Shown: positions 41,816-44,751 of the stretch, one piece after another
How positions within the stretch are numbered: the first letter of the stretch is position 1
Layout: every line of letters begins with the position of its first letter
DNA from: JACZWZ01 sp036478235
Lineage (GTDB): Bacteria > Actinomycetota > Acidimicrobiia > Spongiisociales > UBA11373
Assembly (NCBI GenBank): GCA_036478235.1
Contig: JAZGDZ010000101.1
Location: 1 to 44,751, forward strand
Length of the DNA stretch: 44,751 nucleotides
Direction of reading: 5' to 3'
Translations under genes and position numbers: made by a program
The notes under the pieces: model-generated
Databases searched by the model: none
The model's input: only the letters and a program-made list of their open reading frames with translations
Told to the model about the DNA's origin: nothing

Positions 41816-42980
41816 CCCTCACCCCGAATCTCACGTCGAGCACGCCCCGGCTCAGCCGGGCACCTATGACCTCCCGCCGCTTCAGCGAGTCGGGTAGCAG
41901 CAAGGCACGCCGGTAAGGGCCGACGGTGACGATTATCTCGTCGTGGTGGCGCACCACATCCACCTCCCCCTTTTCCACGAAGGGCAGCGACAGCGCCAGC
42001 ACGATTCCGTCCTCGTCATCTCGAATGCTGAAGGGGTTCCCTCGAGCAAGCCGTCGCGTCGGGTCGCGGTCGCCATAGAGCTCCTCGCCCAACAGCCGCA
42101 GCTTCTCCACACCCACCATCTCCTCGTCGAACAGCCTCAGCTTCAGCAAGCTGAGATCGGCGAACGCATCCGCCACCATCTCGAGGTACTCGGACTGCAG
42201 CTCCCGCCAGCGCTTGAAGTATGGATCGGTCACCGCGTCGGGAATGATGCGGTTCACCACTGCGGCATCGACGGCATATCCGAACAGCCCCAGATACGTG
42301 TAGGTCCTGCGAGCCTCGGCAATGACCATCTTCTCGAGGTTCATGACGAGCCGGGCACTAGTGATCTCGGGGTCGACCAGAACCCGTCGAACGCCTTCGA
42401 TCCGCTCGTAGAAGCCCTCGCCTGCCTCAAACACGTCGTCCCCCGGAAGCGGCATCGACATCACCCGCGACAAGACGGGCCGCACCACCCGTGCCACCCT
42501 TCGCTCCATCGGGAAGAGCTTCTCCATGTACCAGCCCAGGACATCGGGAAGGCTGAGGAGGCGAAGAGTCTCGGCGGTAGGGGCACAATCCACCACGATC
42601 ACGTCGTAGGAGCCGGAGGCCACGTGGTCCTGCACCTCGGCCAGGGCGAAGAGCTCGTCCATGCCGGGGAACACGACGAGCTCCTCGGCCGCTATCGAGT
42701 GGGCTCCTCCCCAATCGAAGAGGTCCGCGAGATAGTCACGCACTGCCCCCCAATGGCTCTCCAGCCTGCGCTGGGCGTCGATCTGCTGGCCGAACAGGCC
42801 GGGAACGATCTCGGTCGGCTCGTCTCCCAGAACGTCGATAAAGGCATCACTCAGACTGTGAGCCGGATCGGTGGACATGACCAGCGTGCGATATCCGAGA
42901 TCGGCCGACCGCAGCGCCGTCGCCGCGGACACCGTCGTCTTACCTACACCCCCCTTGCCGGTGATGAGGAGGACCCTCAT
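41808..42980 (-). CDS. ArsA/GET3-type ATPase with C-terminal HSP20-like domain
   Basis: A 390-aa ATPase. The deviant Walker A GKGGVGKTT is at residues 8-16 (ITGKGGVGKTTVSAATALRS), the switch region LVMSTDPAHSLSDAF, and VVDCAPTAETLRLLSLPDV follow the ArsA/GET3 pattern. The last about 75 residues (DDEDGIVLALSLPFVEKGEV, then VTVGPYRRALLLPDSLKRRE) resemble the HSP20-like domain found at the end of many actinobacterial ArsA proteins. No arsenite-binding Cys cluster was noticed, so an arsenic pump role is unlikely; a chaperone-type targeting role is more probable. The ATG overlaps the SRPBCC stop. Only one ATPase domain is present. Confidence 0.88.
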   Translation of the reverse strand: MRVLLITGKGGVGKTTVSAATALRSADLGYRTLVMSTDPAHSLSDAFIDVLGDEPTEIVPGLFGQQIDAQRRLESHWGAVRDYLADLFDWGGAHSIAAEELVVFPGMDELFALAEVQDHVASGSYDVIVVDCAPTAETLRLLSLPDVLGWYMEKLFPMERRVARVVRPVLSRVMSMPLPGDDVFEAGEGFYERIEGVRRVLVDPEITSARLVMNLEKMVIAEARRTYTYLGLFGYAVDAAVVNRIIPDAVTDPYFKRWRELQSEYLEMVADAFADLSLLKLRLFDEEMVGVEKLRLLGEELYGDRDPTRRLARGNPFSIRDDEDGIVLALSLPFVEKGEVDVVRHHDEIIVTVGPYRRALLLPDSLKRREVIGARLSRGVLDVRFGVRDE

Positions 42981-43423
42981 CCCGCCTCTGCCTTCTCCTC
43001 GGCCTTGCGGCGAAGACCCCGCAGCGCCGCCTGGACTATCTGCTTTTCGGCCTGGCGCCGGAGAAACCCGGGGACCGAGAAGTTCGGCGCCACCCGCAGG
43101 GCATAGACGATGGCGGTCCCCCCCGAATCGGTAGGACGGAACTCGTAGGACCCCTCCATGTCCCTGATGTCCTCGCCGGGAATCGCCCGCCACGACATCA
43201 GGTGCGGCTCGTCGTACTCATACTCCAGCTCGTAGGTGATCCTCTTGACGAATCCATCCACCACGAACGCGGCGCGGGCAGGCCGCCCTGCGTCGTCGGT
43301 GGACAGCACCTCCACCGAAGCGACGCCGGTTGCCCACTCCGGATACGAGGCGAGATCCGCCGCAACGGCGAAGACGACCTCCGGCGTCGCCGTCGTCTCC
43401 GTGCTCCTGATGGTCCCTTCCAC
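42977..43423 (-). CDS. SRPBCC (polyketide cyclase/START-like) protein
   Basis: A 148-aa protein beginning EGTIRSTETTATPEVVFAVA, with the START-like helix-grip pattern ADLASYPEWATGVASVEVLS, then SWRAIPGEDIRDMEGSYEFR, GTAIVYALRV and a C-terminal helix ending KAEEKAEAG. Such domains bind small hydrophobic ligands; the ligand is unknown. The start is GTG at 43423; the upstream open frame is low-complexity. The stop overlaps the ArsA start (ATGA), implying co-expression. Confidence 0.85.
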   Translation of the reverse strand: MEGTIRSTETTATPEVVFAVAADLASYPEWATGVASVEVLSTDDAGRPARAAFVVDGFVKRITYELEYEYDEPHLMSWRAIPGEDIRDMEGSYEFRPTDSGGTAIVYALRVAPNFSVPGFLRRQAEKQIVQAALRGLRRKAEEKAEAG

Positions 43424-43466
43424 GCTCTCGACACTAGCGGTGGCCGGAGGCTCGGCCCCGGGCGGA

Positions 43467-44222
43467 TCAGGGCACGTGGCGGAGCGCCCGACCGGTCGCC
43501 CGAAAGTAGCCGGCGTTGCGGCACCGGGTGGGTCCGAAACGCCAGCTGGTCGCCTGGGGCTGATGGATGTCTCCGAAGTAGTGCCACCCCGGTCGATGCC
43601 TTTCGAGATACTCGCGTACTGCTTCGGACTGCTTGAGCCGACCGCCGACGACATCCCTGCTCAGCGGGGCCACCGCCGGAGCCACGTGGGTGCAGAGGAT
43701 GTCCACCGCACCCAACGAGTCCAGCTTGTCGACCATCTCCTCCTCCGACACCTCGCCAGGCACACCCAGGACCACCACGCCGCCTCCGGCGAAACCCACG
43801 CCGTAGCCTTCGATCTCGACGACCGTCCCGTCCACGAAGGTCGCCGACCGCGGCAGCGACGCCTCCAGCACATCCGGACGGTCCACGTTTCCGTACGTCA
43901 CGTACGCCTCCACACCATCGAGAGCGCCTGCCATCTCGGCATAGGCGACGGCGATCAACTCGTCGTAACGGTCCCTGACCTCCGCCTCCCGACCGGAGCT
44001 GAACTCGGACCACAGCCGGCGGCTCGCCTCCCGATCTCCAGAATCGCGCAGGCGCGAGAGCTCGGCCACGAACGACTTGCCGGCAACGTCCGCCAGCATT
44101 CCCTCGTTGGTCCGGTAATCCACGAAATTGAGCAAGTCGCCCAGGATCAGAAGCGTTTCGCCGCGGGCCGCCACCGCCGCCAGGGCATTGAAGGCACCAT
44201 GGACGTCGGACACGAGAAGCAT
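43467..44222 (-). CDS. Metallophosphoesterase family protein
   Basis: A 251-aa calcineurin-like phosphoesterase. Motifs: LLVSDVHGAFNAL (D-x-H), LILGDLLNFVDY (G-D), YVTYGNVDRPD (G-N), LCTHVAP (H) and GDIHQPQATS (G-D-I-H). These give the di-metal site. It lacks a signal peptide, so it acts in the cytoplasm. The substrate is unknown. The start ATG at 44222 overlaps the stop of the gene before it. Confidence 0.9.
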   Translation of the reverse strand: MLLVSDVHGAFNALAAVAARGETLLILGDLLNFVDYRTNEGMLADVAGKSFVAELSRLRDSGDREASRRLWSEFSSGREAEVRDRYDELIAVAYAEMAGALDGVEAYVTYGNVDRPDVLEASLPRSATFVDGTVVEIEGYGVGFAGGGVVVLGVPGEVSEEEMVDKLDSLGAVDILCTHVAPAVAPLSRDVVGGRLKQSEAVREYLERHRPGWHYFGDIHQPQATSWRFGPTRCRNAGYFRATGRALRHVP

Positions 44223-44584
44223 CAGCCGAGGGTACCGAGTACCAGATCGATTTGGCGCAGCACCGTCTCGTTCCTTTCGGAGCGGCGCGCCGACGCCAGG
44301 GCGTCGCCGGCGGAGGATCCCCCGATGCGACCCAGCGCCCAGGCTGGGTGTGACCGCAGCAAGGGATCAGAGGTTCCCAGAAACCCGAGGAGAGTCGCCC
44401 AGTTCCGGATCGTGCCCGAGTTGCCGAGCGCCACAATCGCGTTCCGCTTCAGATATCGCCCATCGTTGCGGGGGCCATCCCCCAGGTCTGCCTCCACCGC
44501 GGAAAACGGATCGGCCCGGCAGAAGCCGATTTCCACGAGACCGGACTCTTCGGCCGCCCCGCGGAGCAGGGCCTCGACGGTCAC
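44222..44584 (-). CDS. HEAT-repeat protein resembling an internally deleted epoxyqueuosine reductase (QueG)
   Basis: A 120-aa protein. Residues 1-35 (RGAAEESGLVEIGFCRADPF) look like the N-terminus of QueG-type proteins. The rest is one to two HEAT-like repeats: RYLKRNAIVALGNSGTIRNW and LRSHPAWALGRIGGSSAGDA, as in the QueG C-terminus. The middle, with the cobalamin and FeS-binding parts of QueG (a protein of about 340-380 aa), is missing, so catalysis is not expected. The reading frame is intact, so it could be a stable truncated protein or a recent remnant. I recognised the resemblance by pattern only. It overlaps the phosphoesterase start by one base. Confidence 0.55.
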   Translation of the reverse strand: MTVEALLRGAAEESGLVEIGFCRADPFSAVEADLGDGPRNDGRYLKRNAIVALGNSGTIRNWATLLGFLGTSDPLLRSHPAWALGRIGGSSAGDALASARRSERNETVLRQIDLVLGTLG

Positions 44585-44602
44585 CCCCGTAGCGTAGGTC
44601 GG

Positions 44603-44751
44603 TCAATCGGTCCCGGCACGGGACATCAGGCGCAACCTGGGTACCAGGCCTGCCTCCGCAAGCACCTCCAGTGCCTCGGCGCGGTCTTCATCTATCTCTA
44701 TCGGACCGATCAGGTCATGGAGCAGGTGGCCGACCACGCAATCGCGACAGA
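44603..44751 (-). CDS. C-terminal part of a small CxxC protein (continues past the window)
   Basis: The minus frame, open to the right edge, reads CRDCVVGHLLHDLIGPIEID followed by ALEVLAEAGLVPRLRLMSRA and a TGA stop at 44603-44605. The CxxC-VV, and AGLVPRLRL, resemble short proteins of unknown function in actinobacteria. The start lies outside the window. Confidence 0.5.
   Translation of the reverse strand, partial: CRDCVVGHLLHDLIGPIEIDEDRAEALEVLAEAGLVPRLRLMSRAGTD

Noticed and set aside
41808..42980. Arsenic efflux pump ATPase
   Set aside because: Only one ATPase domain, no Cys cluster noticed, no arsB/arsR nearby and a C-terminal HSP20-like domain.

Overview
This window looks like a chromosomal segment of a high-GC Gram-positive bacterium of the phylum Actinomycetota, most likely class Acidimicrobiia or a relative; the class is my inference. 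Indicators are GC-rich coding sequence with many GTG starts, a SepF-FtsZ division gene pair, an FtsZ tail ending in DPFDVDIPDFLRG, a DUF3040 protein, a type 2 isoleucyl-tRNA synthetase with a T-box leader, and a MurE with the meso-diaminopimelate signature DNPRSEDP. No tRNA, rRNA, CRISPR array or insertion sequence was seen.

Layout. Positions 224-1934 (minus) hold rluD, lspA and a TraR/DksA-type gene, followed by a decayed DUF167 gene (1973-2417). ileS (2727-5891, plus) has a T-box riboswitch and runs tail to tail into yggT. From 5892 to 23220 almost everything is one minus-strand division and cell-wall (dcw) cluster, listed in transcription order: mraZ, rsmH, ftsL, ftsI, murE, murF, mraY, murD, ftsW, murG, murC, murB, ftsQ, ftsZ, pgeF, yggS, sepF, yggT. 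Most adjacent genes overlap by a few bases. Upstream of mraZ is a promoter carrying four GTGG boxes exactly 10 bp apart.

Positions 23449-27246 carry an SDR oxidoreductase, a universal stress protein, a LapA-like membrane protein, an HNH endonuclease, a degenerate serine-recombinase-like protein and an unknown protein. Positions 27381-31884 are a MoxR ATPase, DUF58 and transglutaminase operon. Next come a MerR-type regulator, a DUF3040 membrane protein, a dinB remnant and a histidine phosphatase, then a lipoprotein followed by two membrane proteins. Positions 35556-39882 (minus) are a type II fatty-acid synthesis operon: fabD, fabH, fabG, acpP, fabF. The right end has a LiaF-like membrane protein, a DUF1232 protein, hsp20, an ArsA-type ATPase with a C-terminal HSP20-like domain, an SRPBCC protein, a phosphoesterase, a QueG-like fragment and the end of a CxxC protein.

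The most unusual signal is a family of structured GC-rich repeats at 1-198, 25609-25864, 26447-26560 and 31985-32155. Units come in a 90-bp form and a form of about 166-171 bp, sometimes in tandem. They can fold into up to four hairpins, some with compensatory base changes between copies. Where the gene just upstream of a unit can be seen, the unit is in that gene's orientation. In three unrelated genes the unit starts exactly at, or one base inside, the stop codon. Two of these arrays, in opposite orientation, bracket the recombinase-like gene.
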